Assembly (NCBI GenBank): GCA_022113835.1
Contig: JAILWY010000007.1
Span: 6,344,001-6,408,000, forward strand
Reading direction: 5' to 3'
Length of the DNA: 64,000 nt
From: Atopsyche davidsoni
Lineage: Eukaryota; Arthropoda; Insecta; Trichoptera; Hydrobiosidae
Shown: in pieces, positions 1-13,559 of the stretch
Numbering within the stretch: position 1 is the first letter of the stretch
How the letters are laid out: every line of letters begins with the position of its first letter
Translations under genes and position numbers: made by a program
The notes under the pieces: model-generated
The model's database searches: none
The model's input: only the letters and a program-made list of their open reading frames with translations
What the model was told of the DNA's origin: nothing

Positions 1-214
1 GCAGTGTCAATTGGACAGTTATCGCAGGGAACGGATCCGAGAATATGTTAAACATACTTGAGGGTGACGAGAACTCCCTCTACTAAACATACTTTGGCAT
101 TTGACACGTCACTTGAATATTTACTCGGAGTACTCGTCAAGTTCTATATTTTACAATATATTATTTAAAATAATCTTTTTGAAAGACTTACATAACTAGA
201 GATTGGCTGAACAG

Positions 215-366
215 GTCAATTAGAAACAATCAATATTGGTCGATTTCTTGTCAAACTTGTCTCTGTGTCGAGACAAATCGCGGGGGAAGAGTGTATTATC
301 GATGGTGTGAAATCAGAAACAGTCTCCGCAAACATCTCAGCAGAGACCGTCGGAAAGCAAAGCTGA
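215..366 (+). CDS. Possible terminal coding exon of an upstream gene
   Basis: After an AG at 213-214 one frame stays open for 49 codons to a TGA at 364-366. AATAAA motifs follow at once (about 374-383), which suits a last exon plus a poly(A) signal. The encoded tail is mixed polar and hydrophobic and I do not recognise it. The splice acceptor has a poor pyrimidine tract, and an overlapping frame is also open for about 35 codons. The assignment is therefore tentative and the rest of the gene would lie left of the window. Confidence 0.28.
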
Positions 367-3300
367 GTACATAAATAAATAAAGGACTATATTTATTTCG
401 GTAGATATACGCTTATGATTTATTAAATATGGGAAGACCCTCGGTTTAACTAGTAGGTAATCGCTATAAGCACTACTCATATTATTTACTTCTTAAAAGT
501 AGCGGATGATTTGAATGAGAATGGTACTGAAGGTGAAATTCTTCAAATGGTCACCGATCCCGATCGGTTGCGATCTACGCTCTTATGCTATTATTTCTTC
601 TATGGCTATAAACATTGTGATTTACTCTAATGATTGTTTTCGTACCTTACAATCTAGAAGTTATAAGTAATTCTTAATGCCTGCGAGAGAGGATCTGCTT
701 TGTAATCAACGGTGGAAAGCTCTAAGCTTCTGTACGTAGCTGCGGTGTGGGCACTGCAGTATCTCTGCTGTGGAAACATCTCATGTAATACATATTTCAC
801 GACAACTTCAGTCTATATTTGGCAAATATTAACTCTTTATTATAATGTGATATATCATTTATTACTAAGACATTGGATGTCAAATACACATTAAATATAG
901 CATTTTTAGCGCTTTATCTATAAAATTAAATTATTTGGTATTATTCTTAAAAACAAGAATAATTTCATTAAAACAGATTAAATGAAGTTTGATAGTTTCG
1001 ATAATGTAATACAAATAAAACCTAAATGCCAAACTGAACAACTTATCATTCTTGGTTGTTCACAGATTTATACCGGTTATCTCCAAGGTTTCAAGTGCAG
1101 TTTCTGCTGTATAAAATATACTTTTATGTATGTATTGTGTTTAAATCAGTTTACAACAAAATATTCAAATTGTAGGTAACATCACTCTTTGGCTAGAGGA
1201 GGTATTCAAGTGTTGCATTACTAAAGTCTACTTCCATCAATATTCCCAGCGACACCAAGCCTCAGACAGACGAGGCAGGCGCAGAAATGTTAACCAATTT
1301 ACAACATATTTTGTAAAATTTTAGGAAAATATCAGCAGAAGTTGAATGATTATTTGTGAGCCCCTACCCATACAAAGAACGCAAAGGTCAGGACTTCAAT
1401 ATTGCAAATTACAAGAACACAGAAGGCATGCATTATTGCCGAGCGGCTGAATATAAATTCAATTCGAAATTACTGAGTAATTTCATTCAAATTATATTTA
1501 TCATTTGACCAAAACTATTCCACTTTCCTTTGTTGAAAGGCCGTCGATTGATTTGTCATTTTTTATGTACAAGTATTACTTTAAGGTCTTATAGAGAGAA
1601 TATCAAATTTGGAAGTTTCAATAATATCAGTCACGTTGGAAAAGAAAATACTACATCAAGCCTCAGCACTGGCCGACACGCCGAGGACACTCACGTCTCC
1701 AAGTTATTATTTTATAATTGAATATATGGAACAGATTTATAAGCATTAATAAATATTCTATAATGCGGATTATCTTAAATCTGCACTACCTCTCCATAAT
1801 TACATTTACAAATAAAAATATTGCTTTTTTCATCACCGAGCATTACATAGCCAACTGCCGGCTGTCTCGCTCACAACTGCCACCAGCGGAGCCGGGGGAG
1901 GCGAGCTCTCCCTCTTGTGGTTACTTAACAAAAAATCAATATCAGCATTATCAAGGTATTGATAACGAATTCATATGTACGCTCTATATATACAAAAGAA
2001 AAAGTAATTAGGTAAATATGTAACAAAATGTCGGAAGAAACTAATTACAACTTTAAATAAAGTTTCACTAAGTGAAAATCCATAATCTATTGTAAGATTT
2101 TAAATGAGTTCCGCGCACATAAACAGGAGTGTCTCCCGTGTGAAACACTGTCTTTACAAAAATTTATACACTTTAATTTTACATGCGCGCATTTAAAATA
2201 TCACAAGTGAAGCATATTACATAATAGTAATAAATATATTCATGCATATTTTAACATTATTAATCATTTGCAGATGAGTCGGCGCATTCAACAAAATACT
2301 GGGTAATTCACTTATCGCATTAACATATTTAAAAAAAAAAATTATATTTCATTCCAAAGTGTATAAATGTAGACAATAAATTATATAAAATACTAGTAGA
2401 TCCCTAAAAATGCCATTTAATTGTACATTTACTATTCATTGTTTTATATTATATTAGATATTCTTTATATAATCCATAGTACTCATGTTTTACCATTCGT
2501 AATTACTAAATAAGATTTTTCTAATAAGATAGTGAAACAAGACACTTTACATTATAGGAAAACAGGAACCCACTAGATACTAAAAAAACAACGAATGCAT
2601 TCAATTCAAACGCGTCCTGGTTCAACGGACCAAATAAAGCTCAAATTCTTCAAACAGCAAGTGTGAGAAAAAATAACACCAGAAACTGTGTCGAACTCTG
2701 CATCATAATGGATTGTGGTTAGGATTCGAGTTTGACTCGACCACCCAACACACTCGCTAGACTAACGCTCATGGGGATCAAAGTGCACTTTTGGATGTTG
2801 GAATCCCATGACCGTTAATATTTTCAGTAATTTGAGCTCACACCAGGACTCGGTAATCACACTAAAATGCCCCAAACACCAATATATATTTTTAAACCAC
2901 CTAAACTGAACCTCTCTAAGGACTGCAAAAGTAAATACTTAAATATTTAAACATTGTTTTTAAGTAAAAAATATTTCACTATAATATGTATTTTAAATTG
3001 TTATTGACAAGTTTGATCAATACCAAATTTGAGAACAGTTGAAAGTATTATTTGTCCTGAAACGATAATCATGCTCGCATGAGAAGGCATTTACTTCTAA
3101 GCTTCTGCAGTCTAATAAAAATTTAGAAATGGAACAGTTTTGTGTCTCCGGCAAGTAAATAAATAAATTAGGAAATATTGTAAATTATACAAAAAAAATA
3201 AATATTGCAAAAATTAAATACCTGCTGGATTTCGTCCTTTCAAATAGATTATCAAAGGTTCGGTATTATTCTATTCACACTTTCTCTCAAGAGCAGTTTC

Positions 3301-3781
3301 GCAGGAGAGTTTTTGTTCCCACTGGGTGGCCTTGTGGTCAGTAACCCAAGGAAAATGCAAATTTTCCGAGATCAATTTAGGGCAGGCAAATATCCAACTT
3401 TGTATTTGAAAGGGTAAGAAAACGCTTATCTAAATACATAAAAACTATTAAAAAATTGCTTATGTCGAGTGCCAGATGATGCACTGTACTTTGGTGAAAC
3501 TCTTCCTCGCTTCCCCAAATGATCGCCCTGCGCACACATTGCCAAACATCTACATTATGATTACAACTAGCAATTCTTCAAAACGTTCTGTAAACTGAGA
3601 AGCTGACCCTGTTTTCTATTGAACTTTAAGAAGTTATTATGCCAAGTATATTATTTAGTTTTGGCTAAGTGATCCGAGGAGACACTCTCCCCACATTAGA
3701 AGTACTACGAATGCACAATTGAACTTATCTACAGAGGAAGGTGTCCCCGCGATGTTGGCACATGTGGTGTGGACGCGCCGG
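367..3781. other. Noncoding stretch between left edge and forkhead gene
   Basis: AT-rich sequence with no ORF I can support. It probably includes the 3' UTR of the minus-strand forkhead gene, whose stop codon is at 3782. Reverse-strand AATAAA motifs (TTTATT on this strand, for example near 836 and 853) are candidates for its poly(A) site. A short GC-richer patch at about 1855-1920 is unexplained. Confidence 0.4.
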
Positions 3782-6700
3782 TTACAAGTGCAGCGGGCGC
3801 GGGCGTTTGGCCTTGAGGTTACGGTCTGCTTGACCGTTACGGTTGTTGTTAGAGGCGGCTGCGCCAGCTCCTCCCGCTTCTAGTCCTGCCACGGCCGGCG
3901 GCCGCTTCGGGGCCCGTCGTAACAACCGTGGCCTGTGTCCGCTTCCCTGAAAATGGAGCAACAGAGTAATACAAAAATATTATACAACCAATATATCTCC
4001 AATCTCACTCTGAAAGCAAAATAAATCTGATCCACAATCTCACTTGGAATAACAGTGCCATACAGAATATTTCATCATTCGATTAGTACACCGGCGGAGC
4101 AACAGTCATACAAGCTTCTATAGGAGCTGTCAGAAATTAATTTCAGTATATGTATATCTTCAAATATTTGGTGATTAGGAATTTTAAAAATTATACTCCG
4201 AGTTTTGAATATTTATTTTAGTTCTTGATTATTTACAGCTTTCATACATCACTGCACACCACTAACTACCTTTCATAAAAAAAAACCTAATTATACAAAT
4301 ATGGTGCTCGATCCTATACAGGTATTAAAATATACAATAATAATTTCAACAAACATTGAAATTTATATTTTCAAATAAGCATACAAGAACTTTTTTTGGT
4401 GTTGTTTGTTATGTGTTACTTCATAAAAGTAAATCGTCAGACACTGCAGCTATTTATCTTTTACTGGTTACCTTGACAATAGCAAATATATTTTATGCTC
4501 AGAGTAATAAACTCTGAGCCAGATAAGTCTTGCACTCTGTGCTTTTCGAAAAATTGCTTTGAAACAAAATAAATTTCTATTTCACACTTTAACTATATAA
4601 TTCCACCAAACCGATTATTTGACATGACATCTTAGTAATATCCGGATAAGATATTCTAATTGATTATTGCCAAAGCAATAATCAATTAGAATATCTTAAT
4701 CACAGGTGCTTATTTAAAGTTCATGGTAGAGTGATTACAGAAAAAATAAATGTGTTTGTTCCCATGCAATTTTAATATTCCTGATCAGATTGGGTGCATA
4801 TTTTAATTGTAAGAAAATGCACCCAGGTCTTATTTAACAAAAGCAATGGATATATTTCAGCACACACCTGACTGGGAGGAGACTGTGGGCAAGGGGGAAC
4901 ACCGGCGAGATGGAGAAGAGCCTCAGCAGTCTTCCGTTGCTCTTCATCACTTCCATATCCCGCCTCGGGAGACCCTGTGATAAACACACAAAAAATTGGC
5001 AGTTTCTACATATATACACAAAGAACATAGCCAAACTTATTATATCTTAGAAGTAAAAATGAAACTGCTATGTAAATAAAGCAAAACGAACATAATTTAA
5101 TGAATAAAGGAACAACTAGTAATATTTTTTTAGACTAGAATATTTTGCGCTTCTTTTTTAAACACATTAAACTTTTGTTTTTGAAAATATTTATACTTAA
5201 TATATGTACTTTGGTCAGTAATTGAAATACAGAATAATTATTATTCAGTTTTAAAGAATTGGGTAGGAAGTTTTGTTACAATTTAGACTAAACAGAGTAA
5301 AATTGTATTTTTGATGTAACTTATTAAAAAAAAAAAAAAAACATAATTTTTACCAGTAGGAGCACTGTAGGTGTGATCCTGAGTGGGACAGCTGGAGATG
5401 AGAGGCGGCGGGAGCACTCCGGGCCCATGCTTGAGGGCCAGCACCATGGCCGCTGCTACCACCTCGTCCAGTGAGTCCGAGCTCTCGTGACCACTGAACA
5501 AACACGAACATTGATTACATTAACAACAGACTAAATTATCAAGGCACTAGGCCTAGAAGATACTGATGCATGACTTTTTTGGCAACACATGAGTGAGAAA
5601 AATAGGGAATCCCTTTGTTCTGCAAAGGTTATGTTTTATTTACTAGTTGCTTTTTTTATCAGGCAACCAGATGAAAATAAAAAAAATATTCTTTAATAAT
5701 AATTTTCAAAATGATCCAGCCTTAAGTTAGACATATTTTTTTACTTAAAAAATAATACATGTATCAATAAAAAAATCTGACCAGCAATTCTGTAGATTTC
5801 TCATGTCAATGTACATTTTTGTTATACCTCATGTCAGCCGGCGGATCGGGAGTTGGCCGTCCTGTCGAAGCGGCCAAGCGTCGTGCCAGGAAAGGAAACA
5901 GCTGGGGGTTGGGTGCCCCCTTCACGCCGCCCGCTTCCACCGTAGGTGGCAGGCGATCCTGGGCGGGTGGGGGGTGTGGAGCAGTGACAGGGGCGGGAGC
6001 AGCTGGGGGAGTGGGCGGCACGCAGGGGTGAAAGGGAGAGCGACTAAAGGCCTGTAGGAGGTTGCTGCGGTACTGGTCGTCCACCATCCACAGAGATCCC
6101 TTGCCGAGGCTCTGTAAATATCATTTATATATTAAAGTAATCAGTCTAAAAATAACACAACCCTTTTTTATATGTCAATTCAACTTACTTTTTATGTTTA
6201 CTGTAAAATGTATATCATTAATTAGTTTCTACAAATTTACAACCAATTATGATTTATAAACATGTAAAATATTCCAGACCTATGCACAATGGCAGTAAAG
6301 CAATACATTTACACACAACAGACCCACGGATTCCAAGAATGCATAAGAAAAGATATCACTATAGATACAGATATGGTTCATATCCAGAGGTATTTAATTG
6401 TATGGATTATTTTTTTCAGTTTTAGTGTTAGTTTAAAAATTATTAAATGCATAATAAGCTAGGTTTTTAAGGCTAATAAAATATTTAAAAAGAATTCAAG
6501 TATTATTTTAATTTAAAAAAAAACCCTTTTTTTTTTACTGTCGGCCCCGGGCAGCGCTGTAGTGCTACTTCCGGGTGCCGACAGCTGGTCTTTAATTTTT
6601 ATAAATAAAATACTAAACAATCATACACAATTCATTTATTTGTGAGGGGGGTTTTCCAGGGAGCGCACTTTTCGCTGTTCCCCAGTCACCGAACCTACTC

Positions 6701-9700
6701 AACCATCAAAACCACACTCTATTCTTTAATGATCAGAATTGACTGAAATTTTTGCATCAATTCAAAACTCAGAGGATGCAAGAGGAACAGACTTTATTAA
6801 GCTGGATTTACATTATATTTGAAATACAACATACAGGGATACTCACGGGTGCCTTCTCCACCTTCTGGAAGCACTTGTTAAGGGACAGGTTGTGGCGAAC
6901 GCTGTTCTTCCAGCCAGTCGGTGCGCTGCGGAAGTAGGGGAAGTGGGCCACTATCCAAGAGTAGATCTCCTTCACGGGCAGCGCTTTTCCTGGGCTGTCC
7001 TCGATGGCCATGAAGATGAGGCAACTGAAGGAGTACGGGGGCTTGTTCTGCGTGTGCACCAGAGGATTGTACGGCACGTTGTGAGGGTGCTTCAGCTTTG
7101 ACGCTGAACCTGGAACGGGCACAAGTAAAATTGAAACTACCAAACTTGATAAACATAAAATAGCAACTAATAAGCATTTTTTAAATATTATGATTTTAAA
7201 ATCTATTCAAGTGTGAAGAGGGAAGTATTATATAAGCGATTAAAGGGCAAAGTAAATAAAACTTAAGTGATAGAGCTTGGGTATGCACATATATAATATA
7301 ACTTTGCCAATGATAATTTTATTTTTGTTTGCAAATAAAATTATTTGATAAAAAAAATTATAAACTTTGTTCGTAGTACAAAAAAAATTACTTCTCAGGC
7401 AACAAATAACTCTTTCTCAATACTAAAATATAAATCATGTACAACTATATTATATACTAGTTAGTTGTCAAGGGAGATTGTTCAGAGATGTTTTTTTGGC
7501 AGGCATTCAATGAATAATCAATATAAGCATCATATCGTATAATCACTTGTAAAGTAATCCACATGGCCATTAATAATATAACCTCTCACTTCCTCACGTG
7601 CAATATATTCTGAGTGTTCAGGATATTGAATTTCTGGATTAACCTTTTTATTATTTTGACAAATATTATTGTCAAGTTTGTGGCATTTATAATTACCTGA
7701 TTTAAAACATATTTTTCTTACCATGATTTATGCTGTTTTATCGATGCGATTCATTAGCTATTGTATTGATATTATTAAAAAAAATTATTGCTGGCTGCTC
7801 CTAATTCAAACAATAAATTATAAGTGTCAGCTGTACTCACTGTTGGGTCTGTGGGGCTGCGGGGTAGAGGGCGGGGAGGGAGCGGGCTGGTCACTGCCGC
7901 TGGAGTCGGCAGGCTCAGAGGTAAAGGATTCCTCCAGGTAATCTGATGTTGGCGAAGCGCCTGATACGCCGCTCTAAAATACCACAAATAAACATACTAT
8001 TGCTATACTTGAAGTATACATTATGAGGTTTTTGAAGACATTGTAAATAAGCGTACACACTGAACAGGTGTTTCATAAATTAACAATAATATGTTTAGCA
8101 TACCTGAGGTGATATTTGCACAGATATTGGTCTTAACTCATCATTTTCACCCTTAGTTAAATTTATACCTGAAAGAAGCCATAAAAATCAATAAATTATA
8201 TGACACGATCAAAAAGTATATATTAAAAAATATATTTGTGATTTTCCTACATTTTGATTGTGACGCTAGGGTTAAACCAAACATACTATCTTTATTACTT
8301 GTTATCAGTGCACAATAGATGATAGAAAAAAGATTTTAATGGTGAGCTTCAAGTATTAACATTTCAACGATAAGTGGCTAGATTTGCTTGTGCTATTCAG
8401 AAGTTGAGGCTAATTTAACTTGAGGCACTTCGTGTGATGATAAATCTGCCAAAAATGATTTTAAATTAAAATTCTTCTAATCTAATTCAGGTTCATTATT
8501 ATACTAAATTTTTGGCACTTATAAAGAAAGTATCTACAGTGATTTCAATTATTAAATAAAATAATTTACAACTAAAAATATTTGGCCTGAACATCTCATG
8601 ATATAGTACATTTAAATTTCTGATCACAATTTACAGCCTGATATACTTATAATGATTGTTTAGGAGTGATGCAGTACTTGTACTCACTCCTTAGAAGATT
8701 CCTATCCTGTAGCCAGCTGAGACTGGTGAGGTCATTGTCCTCCCCTGGTCCCTCAGCACCGACTGCTGCACCGTCAGCTCCCATGCTCTCGTCTTCGTAA
8801 GTATCACTGCTAAAATCACAAATGTAATAAAATAAACTATAAATAATAATAATAATGAATAGTTAACATTGGTATTTATTTACATGTTTCCATAATTAAA
8901 GTGTCTTGTGCCAAATATATCCAACACATCTAGCTCTTAGGTATTCACTTTTGTCTTTATATTAACCCTAAAGACAATTATTTGAAGTGATAATACATTA
9001 TTTTAAAGTTGTAGATGACAATCCAATTATAAACATATTAATAAGTATGAAATAAATTTGAATTTTTATTTCATGAGTAGCTACTATCTACAGCTTCAGG
9101 TCTCCATGGTAAACTCTGAAGCTCATTGCCTATCGAGCAGCAAGCCTACTGTATATCATGAAATAATATTAACAGCCGTATATAATGGATATGAGGAGTA
9201 CCTGGAGCAGAAGTGTGGCGTGCGATAGTGAGCGGGAGGCGAGTGGGGTTCAGGCGGCGAAGGCGGGGTGGGAGGCGAGGGCGGCGAGGGTGGCCCCAGT
9301 GCGTCGAAGTTATCGATGACAGCACCGCGCACCTCCAAGCGCTGTAGTGAGCGACCCGAGCGCGCCACCTGCCGCTGGATCTGTCGCACCAAGCGTGCAG
9401 GCAGGGGCCACGCTCCAACATCCGTCTGTGAACGAAACATTAAATATGCATTATCTCTTAGAAAATACTGTTTTTTTTGTTTTCGTACTTATTGTTACCT
9501 GTTACGTTAGTTGTTATTTATCTATTGTTACTAAGTATAGCATTATTTGTTTAATTAAAATTACTTATTCATTTTATTAAAATTATATGACAGAAGCATG
9601 ATGCTGAAAATGGAGAGAATGTTGGTTGTGTGAAATATTAAATTTAAGAGGAATTGTTTCCAACATGTAAAACATACAAAACATTTCCAACATAACGTTT

Positions 9701-11778
9701 CCAACATACAAAACATTTCCAACAAAACGTTTCCAACATATAAAAAAAAACAAATTGTTTAACTGTACATTTTTCAGATAAACTAAATGTAGAAATTTAA
9801 CTGACAGTGCATACCACATATGCATAGCTGATATCGATCAGAACTTCTTGCTCCTGCACGTGTCAATCTCTGCCCAAAACCTATTGAACATAGAATCCTA
9901 TGTTGGAATTATTTTTTTTTCATGTCATGTCAGTATAAATTATTATTGAGGTTTTAATTTTTATCCTTCATGAATATTAATATAACGTTTCGGAAGTCAT
10001 TTATAAATAATTGAGTATAAGGATGAATTACCTATGAAGTCTACATACATCAGAGTATACATTGAATATTCTTCAGAGATTTACAGCTTAGCTAGCATGA
10101 AAATCTTCGAACAAAGTCAGGTCCACTGTGAGATTAATTCCGGTGTTTTGAGATGGGTAGAGTCCAGGGGCTTGTAACCTTCAAGGTATGTTTGAAGGAA
10201 TTGTAATTTTCACACAACCTCCACTTGTCTGCTCTACGCAATCAGATCTGGTAGAAGGCCACCAGTGTGGCCTTTAATATTCTCTCAAAGAATGAGGTCA
10301 TAAGTCTCCTTAATAAACCAAGATCCCTAAAAAGACACTTGATGGACTTTGCTGGAAGTTTACGAACACTAACCTCAATAGCATAGTTATAAACCACACA
10401 GCCATTTCTTGCAATGGCATTTGAAAATTAGTCTTGAAAAATTATAGCTAATAAATTTTTGTGCATTTTGATTTTCTATATGGATAATCATTTTTGTAAT
10501 ATATCATTATATTAAACTAGAAATGTAGCCCGTCACAGAGTGACGTATTCGATGAATGATGCAATAGTGCTTGAACATATGTTTGGCTGACAATAAGATG
10601 AATTGAATGAATTGCTTTCATTTTGTACCATCAGTTGGATGAAGGTGCGAAGTTCTGTGATATATTTAGCCTTGAACTTTGAAGCAGAGTGGCCCTGCTT
10701 CTGCCACTGGACCTGTTAATTTAGCTCCCATTGATGCAAAATATATACAGTTATTGTATGATCTTATTTTTCTTTTGAAATTTCCATTATAAATATTTTC
10801 TGGATTTGACATAATATCCTTTAAATATACTGGGAAAATAGGCCTTGCTGGTAGTTTCACTTTACCTTTGTGACGGCAATCATTGAACTTTCCATCTGAT
10901 GGTTTTTCTGCTTGAAAATGTAAAGCATTGCAGAATCGACAGGTCACATTCATTAATCCACAATTGTGTGCAGTAATCGCTATCAAACGCTCCTGTATGA
11001 GTTGTCTTATTGTTTCTGTTTGTCTCGATGTGGATACACGCACTTGCATCAGTTTCTTTTTGTCTTGAGGTCGATGCACATACTTGAATTTTAAGAAGAC
11101 GCTGCTCAAGTTTTCTTTCCAATTCATTGCTTGACATTTCTGTCACATTTCGTGTCACAATCAACGCATCACTTTCACTGCACTGTTCTTTATTTGATGC
11201 AGTCTTTATCACATTCAATTGTGCAATTCTTTTTGACTTACGTTTGCTGTGCGTAGACGGTGTTATTTTTTTAGGAGGCATTTTGAGTTATTAATGATGT
11301 GATTAATCATTTCTAACGCAATTTCGATAAAAAAATAAAGATAGTACTTGTGTCAAGCTGGCATAAACTGGAAATTTCTAAGAAGCATCAAAATTTGTTT
11401 TTTTTGTAAAAGTTCTAAATTTGAAATTCTCACGGTGAACAACAGAATCATATAATTCGTACACATTGGAACTCGCTAAAGCATATTTTTTAGTTTTATT
11501 AAATTAGTTTATGGCACATAACTGCGGAAAAACTTACTGAACTTACGTGCAAAAAATCAGCATTGTATCTTTTAAGATATTCTATAGAGAACCAATAAAT
11601 GAAAAATACACACACCAATGGATATTATTATAGTAGATTACAAAGAATTAAATAAAAAAGCTGGATTGAGGTTATTTATCCTCAGGTTGTATAAAGAACT
11701 ACTGACCTGGTGGTTGCGGGGCAGTGCTCGGGGGGCGTGTGCCCTCCCGGGCCCCGCTGTAGGTCTCTCAGGGGCCAT
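3782..11778 (-). CDS. CHES-1-like: FOXN2/3-type forkhead transcription factor (CHES-1-like)
   Basis: Ten coding exons, all minus: 11778-11707, 9425-9202, 8809-8688, 8168-8104, 7973-7841, 7109-6847, 6111-5828, 5493-5354, 4974-4868, 3946-3782. They join in frame to 1575 nt (524 aa); human FOXN3 is about 490 aa. Residues 228-235 read KPPYSFSC and 273-282 hold the recognition helix [10 protein letters not shown]; the domain runs on into GKGSLW in the next exon. An acidic N-terminal motif ending SWLQDRNLL and a C-terminal [16 protein letters not shown] (444-459) match FOXN2/3 rather than other Fox classes. The family are nuclear DNA-binding repressors linked to cell-cycle checkpoint control. The start at 11778 has a good context (GAGATGG), but the frame is open upstream to the splice acceptor, so an earlier start in a 5' exon is possible. 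The tail is Arg/Pro/Ala-rich. Confidence 0.92.
4647..4698. repeat. Perfect 24-bp inverted repeat, 4-nt loop
   Basis: The arm at 4647-4670 is the exact reverse complement of 4675-4698, separated by CAAA. It lies in the last intron of the forkhead gene. It is AT-rich and has no neighbouring ORF. It could be a young palindromic insertion or form an RNA hairpin. Confidence 0.9.
6538..6584. repeat. GC-rich inverted repeat in forkhead intron
   Basis: CTGTCGGC (6538-6545) pairs with GCCGACAG (6577-6584), with CCGG...CCGG pairing further inside. It is a GC-rich island in a very AT-rich intron, directly after an A and T homopolymer run. It may be the tip of a transposon or a structured element; the family is not recognised. 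Confidence 0.7.
9673..9745. repeat. 32-bp tandem repeat, about 2.3 copies
   Basis: Two 32-bp units (9673-9704 and 9705-9736) differ at one base and are followed by a partial third. The unit is built from alternating AACATTTCC- and AACGTTTCC-type segments. It is intronic in the forkhead gene. Confidence 0.8.
10517..11637 (-). mobile_element. Helitron copy 1 (1.1 kb, non-autonomous)
   Basis: On the minus strand the element begins TCTACTATAATAATA at 11637 and ends CTAG at 10520-10517. It has a GTCAC-AGA-GTGAC hairpin 11 nt before the end and sits between A and T. These are standard Helitron termini. Inside is the N-terminal part of a Helitron Rep/helicase protein, listed separately. The rest of the coding region is missing, so this is a deletion derivative. 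It lies in the first coding intron of the forkhead gene. Confidence 0.85.
10660..11281 (-). pseudogene. Broken Helitron Rep N-terminal fragment
   Basis: An ATG at 11281 opens a basic leader (MPPKK...). A second frame continues from about 11100 to 10666 with the Helitron N-terminal signature: a [11 protein letters not shown] metal-binding motif, a cysteine-and-histidine [10 protein letters not shown] block, an IRSYN motif and GPLCFKVQG. The frames overlap, so at least one frameshift has occurred. Directly after FKVQG a TAA interrupts the coding sequence, and family-like residues ([10 protein letters not shown]) follow the stop. The replication-initiator catalytic and helicase parts are absent. 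It is a dead fragment. Confidence 0.8.
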
Positions 11779-12048
11779 CTCATGCAGCTCTGTAACAAAA
11801 CAAATAGAAAATGTTAATTTTAGAACAATATTAACTACTTTATCAATTGATGCAATATAATATGCTTATACATTGACAATGCTGCCAATATATATATAAA
11901 AATTACTTGATATTAACAAGGATAAATAATTAAATGCAATAGAACTGAACCCAAATATTGCAAAAGAATCTTGCATAGATTTCAAAAACTTCCCAATTTA
12001 ATATTACCTGTTATAAAGCAAATTTGCTATTTCTTTAAATGAAAGCAA

Positions 12049-12073
12049 GCTTTGTAGCAATACGCTACAAAGC
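12049..12073. repeat. 10-bp inverted repeat
   Basis: GCTTTGTAGC (12049-12058) and GCTACAAAGC (12064-12073) flank a 5-nt loop. A short perfect hairpin of unknown significance. Confidence 0.75.
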
Positions 12074-12914
12074 AATGTAGGAAAGGACTATAAGGAGTAT
12101 AAATAAATCGTAATATTTTATTCAATAAACTACTTTAACTTTTTTATATTTATACATGACTCTTTTAATATTTTTGAGACATGCAATCATATCTGCTATG
12201 ACCCAACTAATAGTTAGATATATTGTGTTAACTTACTATGTATCCTTTCGTTTATTACAGGGACACATAAATATTTATAAGTATTTAAAATTCAACTATA
12301 AATAATTTATTATCAGTATGTTCAAGTAAATATCTATGATTATTATTTTTGTCAAAATAATAAGTAAAGAATATTAACCCAATAGTTTATTTTGTAATTG
12401 GCTTATTTTTAATGGACAAATATTGAAGTGTCCAGTGTACCCTGTTTTTTACACTTATCAAAAAAATTACTACTTGTCTTGGTGTGTCAATGTACTGCAG
12501 CTAATCATAAGCATATCACAAAATAATAAATATACATAAGATTACAATATTTGGATATCAGTCAAGAATAGATAACGAGACGTTGTCCAAATATTTGGCT
12601 GCCGGCTCAATCATGAATGAATCGATTTCGGTAAAAACGAATGAAAACTAAAACAAGTACTTCCAAATAGCAAGTGCAACTAGGAGGAATACTTTTTCAA
12701 TAAATATTGCATTCCCAGTAACAAATAAGGTTTTAATGGAATAATGTTTCCAGTTTGAAATGTAAAAAAATACATAATGACTCTGTCGCTGCTCGAGAAT
12801 TATTTTTGTATTGATTTTTTTAAGTGATTTTCAAATAATTACTTGTTCTAGGTTATGTAAGAATTCACTATTGCAAAAAATAATTCTCCTGAAAACTAGA
12901 GTAAAATTAAAAAC

Positions 12915-12920
12915 TATATA

Positions 12921-12982
<62 letters not shown>
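12915..12982. repeat. (TA)n microsatellite
   Basis: About 65 bp of nearly uninterrupted TA dinucleotides. The frames open on both strands here (runs of Ile-Tyr) are artefacts of the repeat. Confidence 0.95.
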
Positions 12983-12983
<1 letters not shown>

Positions 12984-13559
12984 TATATTGTACATATTTA
13001 TTGTAATAAGATTACCTAAGATGTGCGGATTATTTCCATTCACAAATAGACTAAACCATAATAAACTTAACCGAGCGCATTGACGAATTTATTATTAATT
13101 GTGCAATCGAAACTGTCAATCGGTTTGCACGACACCCACGTTGTTGCGAATTAAAACTGGACAACTTCTATTCATTTTAAAATGCTAATTTACAGTAAAT
13201 TATCACAAACTCAACGGCACTGCACTCGGTCGTGGTCTAAATCATAGAAAAAATAGAGAAAGTCAGCTGAGAGGGGACAGGTGTAGTTACAAAACGAGCA
13301 CATGATTGATTTTACTTCAGCACTATACCGACACACTGTAAACAATCGAGTATTGTCAATACCTAAGTATATTCCATTTTACGCAGTCGGGTGCTATTTT
13401 ATTGACAGCAAAAAGTACAATCTTTAATTCTCGCCCACGTCGGCTTCCAATGTCGGCACATATTATTTTTTTGCAACAAATATTCTTATAGCACTGAGAT
13501 GTCGTGCACTCAACACTAATCTATCAGGGCACACAATAGTCTAGCAACAAGAGCACTCG

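Noticed and set aside
5803..6087. Plus-strand Gly/Arg-rich ORFs
   Set aside because: Shadows of the minus-strand forkhead exon encoding GKGSLW and a Pro-rich region.
12811..13083. ORFs with long Ile-Tyr runs
   Set aside because: Produced by the (TA)n microsatellite.
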